Source of the DNA: Patiriisocius sp047731265
GTDB lineage: Bacteria; Bacteroidota; Bacteroidia; Flavobacteriales; Flavobacteriaceae
Length of the DNA stretch: 64,000 bases
Reading direction: 5' to 3'
NCBI RefSeq assembly: GCF_047731265.1
Contig: NZ_CP159835.1
Location: 3,472,001-3,536,000, forward strand
Part shown: in pieces, positions 33,453-42,606 of the stretch
How the letters are laid out: every line of letters starts with the position of its first letter
Numbering within the stretch: the first letter of the stretch is position 1
Notes under the pieces: model-generated
What the model was told of the DNA's origin: nothing
Databases searched by the model: none
The model's input: the letters and a program-made list of their open reading frames with translations, nothing else
Made by a program: the position numbers and the translations under genes

Positions 33453-34491
33453 ATGAACCTCACTAAAAAAGAAAAACAAGACATTCTTAAGGTCTATGAT
33501 CATTGGATAAATAGCGATCTTAATGGCGATGTTAAAACCTATGATTCTTACTTTGACGATGCCTTTCATTTTATTGGTTCCACCGCAAACGAAGAATTTT
33601 TAAACCGAAACGAAACCACAAATTTCTTTAAAACTACTGCCGAGCAACTTTCAGGAAAAACGAAACTTCGTAATGAAACCAAAATTGTAGAAAAATTTGG
33701 TGAACTCATTTTTATAACACATTTGTTTGACGCTTGGTTTTTAAAAGATAAAGAATGGATTTTCTATGAGCGCTTTCAGTTTACAAATGCGCTTCAAAAA
33801 AATAAAGAAGGCTGGAGATTTATCTATCAGCACTACTCTACCCCAGACAATAAAGCCCAAGAAGGAGAAACCATTGGCTACGACCAAATAACTGCTGAAA
33901 ATTTACAACTACGGGAAGCAATACAACGGCGCACTAAAGAATTAGTAGAAAAAAATCGTGAACTCGAAATTGATGGGGCACTACAAAGAATTCGTACAGA
34001 AGCTATAGCGATAGAGAAGGCAATGACCTCAGGAGATGGAACCCGCCTTGGTTTTGTAATGGAGTTTCCCAGAAATATACATGGAAATATCCCATTATTA
34101 GCAAATTGGGGAAAAAGTGATGGTGCTCTTGTCATTTACCCGATGGATGCAGAAGCAGCCGTAGCATATGTGAATAAAATGATTACACTAGATGATACAC
34201 ACAACTTTGAACTCAAAGTTTCCATTGGCATAAAAAGTGGCGAAATGATTTCTAGAAATATTGGTTCTAAAAGTTTAAAACGGTTGGATTATACAGTAAT
34301 TGGTGATACGGTAAATACAGCGGCACGATTTCAAGATACCGCAAAACAAAATTGTAATATCTGAGAACTGTTACCACAAAGTAAAAGATTCTTTTAAGTG
34401 TGAAGAAATAGGAAGCGTTTTGTTAAGAAATAAATCGCAACCTATTACTATATATGAGGTATTGAATAATAAAGGGTACGAACACGTTTAA
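33453..34491 (+). pseudogene. Broken SnoaL-like / class III nucleotide cyclase gene
   Basis: The first 303 codons encode an NTF2/SnoaL-like domain (about 1-130, ILKVYDHWINSDLNGDVKTY), a coiled coil (QLREAIQRRTKELVEKNREL) and the C-terminal half of a class III cyclase domain (LKVSIGIKSGEMISRNIGSK, LDYTVIGDTVNTAARFQ). Translation stops at TGA 34362, but the next frame carries on with family sequence (ENCYHKVKDSFKCEEIGSVL ... KSQPITIYEV) to TAA 34491, so a one-base indel split the gene. The front of the cyclase domain, with the metal-binding aspartates, is also missing. It cannot make cAMP or cGMP as it stands. Confidence 0.75.
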
Positions 34492-34588
34492 ACTTATAAA
34501 AATAGACACAAAAATAACAAAACAACCTGTTCATTACATTGTCCTGCTAATCTTAGCAGGCGAAGCTGTCTTTATACTCCCCTTTGTT

Positions 34589-35776
34589 TTGGCGCGTGTA
34601 TTTAGAGCTACCGTATTAGAGGTGTTTACTATTACCAACACCGAAATTGGCTACTGCTTTTCTATTTACGGTCTCGTTGCTTTAGGCTCCTATCTAGTGG
34701 GAGGTCCATTGGCCGATAAATTTGCTCCTAGAAAATTAATGGGAAGTGCATTAGTATTAACTGCAGCTGGAGGTCTCGTTTATGCAAATACTCCTTCCCT
34801 AGCTACTTTAAAAATACTCTATGGATATTGGGGATTTACGACCATTTTTTTGTTTTGGGCTGGAATGATTAAAGCTACCCGTGTATGGGGAGGCGCTAAA
34901 AATCAAGGAAAAGCATTTGGATTTTTAGATGGCGGTCGTGGCTTGGTGGGTGCACTTTTTGGATTGCTTGGGGTGCTTATTTTTGCTGCGTTTGTTAATC
35001 AAATAGTGACCGCTAAAACAGTAACAAACAGTGCAGAAGCTTTTAATCAAGTGGTACTGGTATCTTCTGTCATTGTAGCGGTTATAGGCATCATCGTTTT
35101 CTTTTTTCTAAAAATAAATCCCACAGAAGAAAAAGAAATACTGAAAGAAAAAATTACCATCGAGAATATCAAGTCAGTTTTAAAGCTTCCTTCCGTCTGG
35201 TTATTAATGATAATTATTCTTTGTGCCTATGTAGGATATAAAATAACTGATATCTTCTCATTATACGCACGAGAAGTAATGAACTATACCGAAGTAGAAG
35301 CTGCAAAAACCGGAACTTTTCTATTATTTATTAGGCCCATGGTTGGAGTATGTATTGGTTTCCTAGCAGACCGTTCTCGTGCTTCACTTTATTTGACCTT
35401 AGGTTTTTTACTTACTATTATTGGTGCTGTTTTATTTGTATCTGGTCTTTTACCCAACAGCACTTCCCTATTTTTCTTTGTCACCATTATCATTACTGCT
35501 GTTGGAGTTTATGCCGCGAGGGTTCTCTATTTTGCGGTATTACAGGAAGGAAAGATTCCATTAGCATTAACAGGTACCGCTGTGGGTGTTATTTCTTTTA
35601 TAGGCTACACACCAGATATTTTTGCGGGTCCAATGATTGGTTATTTCTTAGACGGCTGGAAAAGCGAAACTGGTTACCAATACCTTTTCTTGGCCTTGGC
35701 AGCGTTTTCATTTATAGGGCTAATCGCATCATTCATATTTTTTAACCTCAGTAAAAAGAATAATTCCACAAATTAG
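34589..35776 (+). CDS. MFS transporter, start uncertain
   Basis: A 395-residue major facilitator protein if begun at the TTG at 34589. The frame is open upstream to about 34466 and encodes the missing first helix (HYIVLLILAGEAVFILPFVL) before ARVFRATVLEVFTITNTEIG, which fits the YihN-like MFS group. No ATG, GTG or TTG lies in that upstream part, so the true start is a rarer codon or has been lost. MFS motif A GGPLADKFAPRKLMG follows at about residue 38. Eleven further helices are intact. Substrate unknown. It directly follows the broken cyclase gene. Confidence 0.82.
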   Translation: MARVFRATVLEVFTITNTEIGYCFSIYGLVALGSYLVGGPLADKFAPRKLMGSALVLTAAGGLVYANTPSLATLKILYGYWGFTTIFLFWAGMIKATRVWGGAKNQGKAFGFLDGGRGLVGALFGLLGVLIFAAFVNQIVTAKTVTNSAEAFNQVVLVSSVIVAVIGIIVFFFLKINPTEEKEILKEKITIENIKSVLKLPSVWLLMIIILCAYVGYKITDIFSLYAREVMNYTEVEAAKTGTFLLFIRPMVGVCIGFLADRSRASLYLTLGFLLTIIGAVLFVSGLLPNSTSLFFFVTIIITAVGVYAARVLYFAVLQEGKIPLALTGTAVGVISFIGYTPDIFAGPMIGYFLDGWKSETGYQYLFLALAAFSFIGLIASFIFFNLSKKNNSTN

Positions 35777-35886
35777 CTGTGTGACCTCGAGTATCTCAAA
35801 AAAAATAGCTTAATTAAGAGCTCCCATATCGCATGCTTCAGAAATAAAATATAATTTTAACGACCTTAACGAGAGACGCTATTTAA

Positions 35887-37380
35887 ATGAGATTATTTGA
35901 ACAACTTTTACTCCCTCTTAAAAATCTAAAAAAGGTAAGCGCACCCAATTTTATCCTAGTAGGAATTGCTTCAGGGCTCTACCCCTTTATCTATAATTAC
36001 TACTCCAACTTTACATTGGTGGATTCTAAAAGCCAGTTACTATTCTTCTTGGGTTATTTTCTACTACTCCCTGTGTTTGTGAGTCTAATTGTTTGGTTAC
36101 TATCAAAACAAATAGCTGTAGTAAAAAATCATTATGTGCTATTATTAGCAATTATAAACACCTCATGGTTTTCTTATCTTATTGTTATTAGCGCTTTCGG
36201 TTTTCAGAAAAAAATACTCTTTGTAGCATTGTGTATTGCTTTTGCTCTTGCCTTTTTTTTATATAGGTTTCTTAAAAAAATCGTGATATTTCAATTATTA
36301 TTAGCAGCAATTGTTAGTGTGCAGTTACTTTTTCAGTGCATTAACGATATCAATTTTTCTTCTGAATGGAAAGAACTACCAGATACAATAGTACAAGCAA
36401 AATTTGTCGAAAAGCCCAACATTTATATCATTCAACCAGATGGGTATGCGAATCTTTCAGTTTTAAAAGAAGCTCCGTATTCTTACGACAACAGTCTATT
36501 TGAACAATTTTTAACGAAAGAGAAATTTAAACTGTATCCAAATTTTAGAAGCAATTATACAAACACGGTTACTTCCAATAGCGCACTATTTGCAATGAAG
36601 CATCACTATTATAAATCCCCAGGCCCAAATACAAAAGAACCCGAAGGCCTGCGCAGAAGTATTGCCAGTAATAATGCTGTACTATCCACATTAAAAAATA
36701 ATGGATACCGAACTTCATTGTTATTAGAAGCACCCTATTTAATTATAAACAGACCAGAAATCGCTTATGATTATTGCTCCATTCCGTACGATGAGTTAAA
36801 TTATTTATCGCGAGGTTTTGATAAGGCTATCGATATCTATTCTGAAACAGAAAAAGCACTGCAGCGCTATCCCGATACTCCTAATTTATTTTTTATTGAA
36901 AAAATGCTTCCGCGCCATATTTCGGTACAAGCAGCTCAGTCAAAAGGAATGGAAATGGAAAGAGAATTATATCTTAAAAACCTTAGTCGTACAAACACTT
37001 GGCTAAAAAAAATAGTACGCCTAATCAATGAAAAAGACCCCAATGGACTCATCGTAATTATAGCAGATCACGGTGGTTTTGTAGGGATGAACTACACGGC
37101 AGAACGCCGCAAAAAAACAGATGACTCAAAAATTATAAAGTCAATGTACGCCTCATTATTGGCTATTAAATGGCCCAACAACAAAGCACCCAATTTTGAT
37201 ACGGCACTTAAAACAAATACCAATCTTTTTAGGATTCTATTTTCGCACCTCTCACAAGATGAATCCTATCTACAACATCTTGAAGATGATGGAAGTTATG
37301 TAATTATAAATGAAGGCGCTCCCTTTGGGGTTTATAAAGTATTAAATGATGCTGGAGAGATGGTTTTTGAAAAAAAATAA
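35887..37380 (+). CDS. Membrane-anchored sulfatase / alkaline phosphatase superfamily protein
   Basis: A 497-residue protein with four to five N-terminal membrane helices (residues about 20-165), then a periplasmic alkaline-phosphatase-fold domain. The metal-binding strand KPNIYIIQPDGYANLSVLKE (about 179), the segment FRSNYTNTVTSNSALFAMKH (probable Thr/Ser nucleophile region) and IVIIADHGGFVGMNYT (DHG metal ligands, about 396) are visible. The layout resembles phosphoglycerol or phosphoethanolamine transferases and LTA-synthase-like enzymes. The substrate and whether it is hydrolase or transferase are not determinable. Confidence 0.78.
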   Translation: MRLFEQLLLPLKNLKKVSAPNFILVGIASGLYPFIYNYYSNFTLVDSKSQLLFFLGYFLLLPVFVSLIVWLLSKQIAVVKNHYVLLLAIINTSWFSYLIVISAFGFQKKILFVALCIAFALAFFLYRFLKKIVIFQLLLAAIVSVQLLFQCINDINFSSEWKELPDTIVQAKFVEKPNIYIIQPDGYANLSVLKEAPYSYDNSLFEQFLTKEKFKLYPNFRSNYTNTVTSNSALFAMKHHYYKSPGPNTKEPEGLRRSIASNNAVLSTLKNNGYRTSLLLEAPYLIINRPEIAYDYCSIPYDELNYLSRGFDKAIDIYSETEKALQRYPDTPNLFFIEKMLPRHISVQAAQSKGMEMERELYLKNLSRTNTWLKKIVRLINEKDPNGLIVIIADHGGFVGMNYTAERRKKTDDSKIIKSMYASLLAIKWPNNKAPNFDTALKTNTNLFRILFSHLSQDESYLQHLEDDGSYVIINEGAPFGVYKVLNDAGEMVFEKK

Positions 37381-37502
37381 TTACCAGATTTTATAAATAA
37401 GTAATTATCCTTGTTGTGCTGCCTTAAAAAAGTAAGCTGCTATTTAATACATTGTTATTCCTTATACACCTTTTATTGTTGACAACTTATTCTCTATAAT
37501 TA

Positions 37503-37513
37503 GGAATTATTCC
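37503..37513. promoter_or_regulatory. Perfect 11-base palindrome in the dnaE promoter region, possible operator
   Basis: GGAATTATTCC lies immediately upstream of a -7 box TATTTTTG (37515-37522), 25 bases before the polymerase start codon. A repressor bound here would block the promoter. The repressor is unknown; an SOS-type regulator would fit the downstream genes. Confidence 0.35.
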
Positions 37514-37537
37514 ATATTTTTGGACTAAATCCAATTT

Positions 37538-40500
37538 ATGTTTATTAACACCCATACCTTTTACAGTTTGCGTTACGGAACCCTTGCTCCGAAGGAATTA
37601 TTGGAGTATTTACAAAAGGTAGCGACAACGAGATTTGCCTTGACAGATATTAACACAGCTTCGGCATGTATGGATATTTTACGAATGGCTCCAGAATATT
37701 CGGTATCGCCAAGTGTTGGAATCGATTTCAGGAATAGTGCGCAGCAACAATTTATCATGTTGGCAGCAACCAATCAAGGATTTCAAAATATGAATGACTA
37801 CCTCTCTTATTTTTTACATACAAAGACAGAAATCCCTGAAATAGCAGAAACCATTCCGCATACGTATGTTATTTATCCTTTTGAAAAATTTCAGCAAAAG
37901 CAATTAAAAGAGCACGAGTTTATAGGGGTGCGTGCCCAAGACCTCAACAAATTAAAATTCTCACCGTGGCGCAAACAATTGCACAAACTTGTTGCATTAC
38001 AAACGGTTTCGTTTCAAAATAAAAAAGGGTATAATACCCACCGTTTATTAAGAGCCATAGACAATAATACATTACTGAGTAAACTTCCTATTTCTGAACA
38101 AGGAAGTGAAAAGGATATATTTATTTCAATAGAAAAACTAAAAGAAAGTTTTGAAGAATTTCCAAAATTATTGACCAATGCCCAAACACTTTTAGAAAAA
38201 TGTAACGTCAATTTTAACTTCAGTAAAGAAACTCCAAATAACCAACGCTGTTACACTAGTAATGAAAATCTAGATTTTAACCTGTTGCGAAAACTAACCT
38301 ACGCAGGCTTGCATTATCGTTTTAAAAGACCAGGTGAACGTGTGCTCAAACGCATAGAGAAAGAGTTAGGCATCATCAAACAACAAAATTTTGTCTCCTA
38401 CTTTCTTATTAACTGGAAAATATTAAAATATGCCCGTAGCAAAGGTTATTTCTACGTTGGCCGCGGTAGTGGTGCCAATAGTGTGGTGGCATACTTGTTA
38501 AGAATTACAGATGTAGACCCCATAGAATTAGATCTCTATTTTGAACGCTTCATAAATTTATACCGAAAGAATCCTCCAGATTTTGACATCGATTTTTCGT
38601 GGGCAGATAGAGATGATATAACCAAATATATATTTGATAAATTTAAGAATACTGCGTTGATAACGGTTTATAATACGTTTAAACACAAAGCTTCGGTGAG
38701 AGAATTAGGAAAAGTTTTTGGATTGCCAAAAGCTGAAATTGACCTCTTATCTTCTGGACATTTTAATTTTGAAAAATTAGACAAACTCTCACAACTTGTT
38801 CTAATTTATAGCAAACATATTGAAGGATTCCCTAATTATCTAGGAATACACGCTAGCGGAATCATCATTTCAGAAAAGCCCATTCATTATTACACTCCTA
38901 CCTTTATGCCTCCCAAAGGGTTTCCTACCACGCAATTTGATATGGTAGTAGCAGAGGATATTGGGCTTTATAAGTTCGATATCTTAAGCCAACGCGGATT
39001 AGGAAAAATCAAAGATGCGGTAGCCATAATTAGCAACAATCAACCCAATCATACTCCCTTTGATATCCACGACATCAAGAGATTTAAAAAAGATAAACGC
39101 ATCAAATACTTACTGCGCAATGCAAAAGCCATTGGTTGCTTTTATGTAGAATCTCCCGCAATGAGAATGTTAATGAAAAAGCTACAAGTAGATGACTATC
39201 TGGGGCTAGTAGCGGCAAGTTCAGTGATTCGCCCTGGTGTTGCAAAATCTGGTATGATGCGCGAATATATTTTACGTTGTCGTTTTCCAGAGTATCGTAA
39301 ACAAGCACACCCTACACTGCTTGATATTATGCCAGAGACTCACGGTGTTATGGTGTATCAAGAAGACGTGATAAAAGTGGCTCATTATTTTGGGGGACTC
39401 ACCTTGGGAGAAGCAGATATGCTACGCCGCGGTATGAGTGGTAAATTTCGTTCGCGAGAAGAGTTTTTAAAAGTGAAACAGCTCTTTTTTGATAATTGTA
39501 AAAAACAAGGCAAACCCTACGAGCTTACTGCGGAAGTATGGCGACAAACCGAAAGTTTTGCAGGCTACGCATTTGCAAAAGGGCACTCTGCCTCCTACGC
39601 CGTAGAAAGTTATCAAAGTTTGTTTTTAAAAGCATACTACCCCTTAGAATATATGGTGGCAACACTCAATAATGGGGGTGGGTTTTATAAGCAAGAACAC
39701 TATGTACATGAAGCAAAAATGCACGGCGGTATCATTTTACCACCTTGTGTAAACCACAGTTTTGCATTGACCATTATTAGCAATAAAGATATTTATTTGG
39801 GGTTTTCTTTTTTACACGCTTTAGAACGCAAAACCATAAACCGCTTTATACAAGAAAGAGATAAAAATGGGCTCTATACAAGCTTAAATAATTTTATAAA
39901 TCGTGTTCCTATTTCTATGGAACAGATTGCGATTTTAATAAAAATAGAGGCTTTTAGGTATACTAACAGAAACAAGCGAGAATTGCTTTGGGAAGCGCAT
40001 ATGAAAATTAATAAAATAACTTTTGAAGAACAGACACTAGAATTATTTAAAACTGAAAAGAAAAATTACAAGACTCCAAATTTACCCAATACAAAACTCG
40101 AAGACGCCTTTGATCAATTAGAACTATTGGGGTATTCGCTATGCAACCCTTTTAATTTATTGATTGAAAGTCCAAAAGGAAATCTAAGAGCTAAGCATTT
40201 AATTCATTTTATAAATAAGCCAGTAAGAATCAACGGGTATCTCGTAACCACTAAAACCACAAGCACCTCAAACAATAAAAGAATGCAGTTTGGCACTTTT
40301 ATAGACCAAGATGGAGACTTTATAGACACCGTTCATTTTCCGCCAGTAGCAACTAAATATCCTTTTAGAGGAAGAGGAATTTATGAAATAACAGGAAAAG
40401 TTTTAAGTGAATTAGACTGTATAAACATTGAAGTAATAAAACTAGAACGCCTAGCCATTATTGAAGATCCAAGATACAGCGATACTAATTTAGCAAATAA

Positions 40501-40564
40501 AAGCGTAAATAATTTTAACCGAAAATTACATCCAGCAGCCAAAGTGGCTTTATTAAAAAATTGA
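37538..40564 (+). CDS. dnaE: DNA polymerase III alpha subunit, second (error-prone type) copy with degenerate PHP domain
   Basis: A 1008-residue C-family polymerase, shorter than replicative DnaE. The N-terminal PHP domain starts FINTHTFYSLRYGTLAPKEL and FALTDINTASACMDIL; the usual HxH and TDH metal ligands are partly lost (NTH and TDI), so PHP nuclease activity is unlikely. The polymerase core has FYVGRGSGANSVVAYLLRIT and the catalytic PPDFDIDFSWADRDD. Next come GVMVYQEDVIKVAHYFGGLT, FAKGHSASYA and an OB-fold tail. Pairing with a Y-family polymerase downstream suggests a mutagenic lesion-bypass role like DnaE2/ImuC, which is inference. The gene appears intact. Confidence 0.9.
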   Translation: MFINTHTFYSLRYGTLAPKELLEYLQKVATTRFALTDINTASACMDILRMAPEYSVSPSVGIDFRNSAQQQFIMLAATNQGFQNMNDYLSYFLHTKTEIPEIAETIPHTYVIYPFEKFQQKQLKEHEFIGVRAQDLNKLKFSPWRKQLHKLVALQTVSFQNKKGYNTHRLLRAIDNNTLLSKLPISEQGSEKDIFISIEKLKESFEEFPKLLTNAQTLLEKCNVNFNFSKETPNNQRCYTSNENLDFNLLRKLTYAGLHYRFKRPGERVLKRIEKELGIIKQQNFVSYFLINWKILKYARSKGYFYVGRGSGANSVVAYLLRITDVDPIELDLYFERFINLYRKNPPDFDIDFSWADRDDITKYIFDKFKNTALITVYNTFKHKASVRELGKVFGLPKAEIDLLSSGHFNFEKLDKLSQLVLIYSKHIEGFPNYLGIHASGIIISEKPIHYYTPTFMPPKGFPTTQFDMVVAEDIGLYKFDILSQRGLGKIKDAVAIISNNQPNHTPFDIHDIKRFKKDKRIKYLLRNAKAIGCFYVESPAMRMLMKKLQVDDYLGLVAASSVIRPGVAKSGMMREYILRCRFPEYRKQAHPTLLDIMPETHGVMVYQEDVIKVAHYFGGLTLGEADMLRRGMSGKFRSREEFLKVKQLFFDNCKKQGKPYELTAEVWRQTESFAGYAFAKGHSASYAVESYQSLFLKAYYPLEYMVATLNNGGGFYKQEHYVHEAKMHGGIILPPCVNHSFALTIISNKDIYLGFSFLHALERKTINRFIQERDKNGLYTSLNNFINRVPISMEQIAILIKIEAFRYTNRNKRELLWEAHMKINKITFEEQTLELFKTEKKNYKTPNLPNTKLEDAFDQLELLGYSLCNPFNLLIESPKGNLRAKHLIHFINKPVRINGYLVTTKTTSTSNNKRMQFGTFIDQDGDFIDTVHFPPVATKYPFRGRGIYEITGKVLSELDCINIEVIKLERLAIIEDPRYSDTNLANKSVNNFNRKLHPAAKVALLKN

Positions 40565-40680
40565 AATAAATAGCATTATAAATATGAATCGAAAACAAGA
40601 CAACAAGCTAAAGTCCTTCCCTCAAAGGCTAAAAATTATTAATGAAATAAAGCAACTTTTTTCTACGTCTCGGGGAAGAG

Positions 40681-40707
40681 CCTACCCCGAATTTATTTCG
40701 GGAGGGG
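40681..40707. repeat. REP-like palindrome, copy 2
   Basis: CCTACCCCGAATTTATTTCG GGAGGGG contains CCCGAA/TTCGGG arms. It is the best-preserved copy of the dispersed element, in the dnaE-dinB spacer. Confidence 0.5.
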
Positions 40708-40760
40708 TTTCAGTATTCATATAAAATAAACAGTAAAAAGTTAGTCCGAAATTAGGAAAA

Positions 40761-40828
40761 GCTTGCCTCGCATTTATTACAGGAGGGCTTTTGAACTTGA
40801 GGATGAACTTGAACTTGAAGATGAACTT
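40761..40828. repeat. REP-like element copy 3 followed by an 18-bp tandem duplication
   Basis: 40761-40788 (GCTTGCCTCGCATTTATTAC then AGGAGGGC) is a degenerate copy of the same element. Then GAACTTGA(G/A)GATGAACTT occurs twice in tandem (40793-40810, 40811-40828). The dnaE-dinB spacer 40565-40899 contains no gene; these repeats fill half of it. Confidence 0.55.
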
Positions 40829-40899
40829 AAACCTAAGAGTTATAAATAAAATCACCACAACCTAACCTAGTTACTTAATCAAACCCATAAACTAAAAAA

Positions 40900-42117
40900 T
40901 TGAATAAAAAACGAAACATCATCCATATGGATCTTGACACTTTTTTTGTGTCTTGTGAGCGCAGGCTAGACAGCAAGTTAAATGGAATCCCCGTATTGAT
41001 TGGCGGCACTAGTGATCGTGGCGTAGTAGCGGCCTGTAGTTATGAAGCTAGATCTTTTGGTATTCATAGTGCAATGCCTATGCGCTTGGCAAAACAACTG
41101 TGCCCCGAAGCCGTAATCGTTAGAGGAAACTCTGGCATCTACAGTAAATTTTCTAAAGAGGTTACCAATGTAATTAAAGAAAGTGTTCCCTTATATGAGA
41201 AGGCTTCGGTAGATGAGTTTTATATTGATCTTACAGGGATGGATAAATTTTTTGGATGTTTTAAACTAGCTTCAGAATTACGAGAACGTATCATTAATGA
41301 AACAGGATTGCCTATTTCCTTTGGCCTTTCAGAAAACAAGACAGTTTCAAAAATTGCAACGGGCGAAGCAAAACCCAATAATAAACTGAAGATTGACTTC
41401 GGAAATGAAAAACATTTTCTATCTCCTCTTTCTGTAAGAAAAATACCAATGGTGGGTGAAGTTACCTATCGCTCTTTATGTGATTTAGGGATTAAACGCA
41501 TAAAAACCATTCAAGAAATGCCCATGGAAATGATGCACAAGGTATTTGGGAAAAACGGGCAAACCATTTGGCTTAAAGCAAACGGAATAGACAAATCGCC
41601 CGTAGTGCACTATAATGAGCGAAAATCTATCTCTACAGAACGTACTTTTGACCGTGATACCACCGATATAAGAAAACTAGAAAGCATCATCATTGCTATG
41701 GCAGAAAACCTAGCCTACCAACTTAGACGAGGCAATAAGTTAACAGCTTGTATTACTTTTAAAATTAGGTATTCAGATTTTCAAACCTATACAAAACAAA
41801 AGCGCATCCCCTATTCTGCCGCAGATCATAAAATTATTCCTTTGGTCATGGAGCTTTATAAGTTTTTATATCAAAGAAGATTATTGGTTAGGTTAGTAGG
41901 AGTACGCTTTAGTCATCTCGTAGAAGGAGGTCAACAAATAGATTTATTTAATGACGATGAAAAAACAATTAATTTATATCAAGCCATGGATAAAATGCGT
42001 GAACGTTATGGAGATAGAGTGGTTATGAAAGCAGCCGGGATGGGAGCAAAATCTATAAGCCGTTGGAATCCCTTTACAGGAGAGCCGCCTCCTTTATTAG
42101 CAAATAGAAGAAGATAA
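40900..42117 (+). CDS. dinB: DNA polymerase IV (Y-family, DinB)
   Basis: A 405-residue translesion polymerase. IIHMDLDTFFVSCERRLDSK holds the first catalytic aspartates, PVLIGGTSDRGVVAACSYEA RSFGIHSAMP the nucleotide-handling loop, and YEKASVDEFYIDLTGM the SxDE pair. Thumb helix-hairpin-helix and little-finger domains follow. The motif QQIDLF near residue 345 is a clear beta-clamp-binding peptide. Start is a TTG (MNKKRNIIHMD); an in-frame ATG nine codons later would cut the first strand. It stands 335 bases after dnaE, with which it probably forms a DNA damage-tolerance pair. Confidence 0.94.
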   Translation: MNKKRNIIHMDLDTFFVSCERRLDSKLNGIPVLIGGTSDRGVVAACSYEARSFGIHSAMPMRLAKQLCPEAVIVRGNSGIYSKFSKEVTNVIKESVPLYEKASVDEFYIDLTGMDKFFGCFKLASELRERIINETGLPISFGLSENKTVSKIATGEAKPNNKLKIDFGNEKHFLSPLSVRKIPMVGEVTYRSLCDLGIKRIKTIQEMPMEMMHKVFGKNGQTIWLKANGIDKSPVVHYNERKSISTERTFDRDTTDIRKLESIIIAMAENLAYQLRRGNKLTACITFKIRYSDFQTYTKQKRIPYSAADHKIIPLVMELYKFLYQRRLLVRLVGVRFSHLVEGGQQIDLFNDDEKTINLYQAMDKMRERYGDRVVMKAAGMGAKSISRWNPFTGEPPPLLANRRR

Positions 42118-42145
42118 AACATTAATCTGTTATCACTACATCGAA

Positions 42146-42390
42146 GTAAAATTATCCTGTATGGGTATCAACGTAACAGTATTAACAGGAGCTGAAAGGC
42201 TCGCAAAAAACTAAATTTCGCTGTGCTATACTTAAAAGTTAGAAAAGTAAAAAGAGGCTACTACTCCGTTTTCTTAGAAACCATTACTGAAACTCCAAAC
42301 GATTTTAAAAATCACAAAATCACCCACACATTCTAAGACAAATTAGAAGCGCTTTCTTATCTTGAAAAAATCCATTTTCTGAAAATATAA
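42146..42390 (+). pseudogene. Relic of an HtrB/LpxL-like lysophospholipid acyltransferase (C-terminal part)
   Basis: Segments match the C-terminal part of Bacteroidota HtrB-like acyltransferases: MGINVTVLTGAERLAKK, then LNFAVLYLKVRKVKRGYYSV, then ETPNDFKNHKITHTF and DKLEAL. One A is missing in an A-run near 42205 (frameshift), and TAA at 42334 interrupts the second part. The N-terminal half with the HX4D catalytic motif is absent. It is dead; identification rests on recognised family phrases, not alignment. Confidence 0.55.
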
Positions 42391-42577
42391 TGTGTCGTTT
42401 TCCTTTCCTCCAATTACAAATTTGCCCTCGCAATCAGATTCAAATGATATATTTTTAGAAATATTAAGAATCTACACACGTAGACAGGAATTCCTAAATC
42501 ATCAACAATCCTTCCAGACAAGATTCCATTTTGCGCCGAACGAAAGGTTGCTAAAAATAAAATTATAACAATTACGC
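42343..42577 (-). pseudogene. Relic of a CarboxypepD_reg-like N-terminal domain gene
   Basis: Minus-strand reading gives a signal-like start (VIVIILFLATFRSAQ) and NGILSGRIVDDLGIPV, then after a frameshift near 42455 SFESDCEGKFVIGGKENDTL YFQKM. This is the carboxypeptidase-regulatory-like beta-sandwich that opens many Bacteroidota outer-membrane proteins. No in-frame ATG and nothing downstream, so only a fragment remains. Its tail overlaps the acyltransferase relic. Confidence 0.45.
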
Positions 42578-42606
42578 ATCAACACAACAAATACTGTCTG
42601 CTAATC

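Noticed and set aside
40793..40828. 18-bp tandem repeat considered as a CRISPR-like array
   Set aside because: Only two directly abutting units, no spacers and no cas genes.
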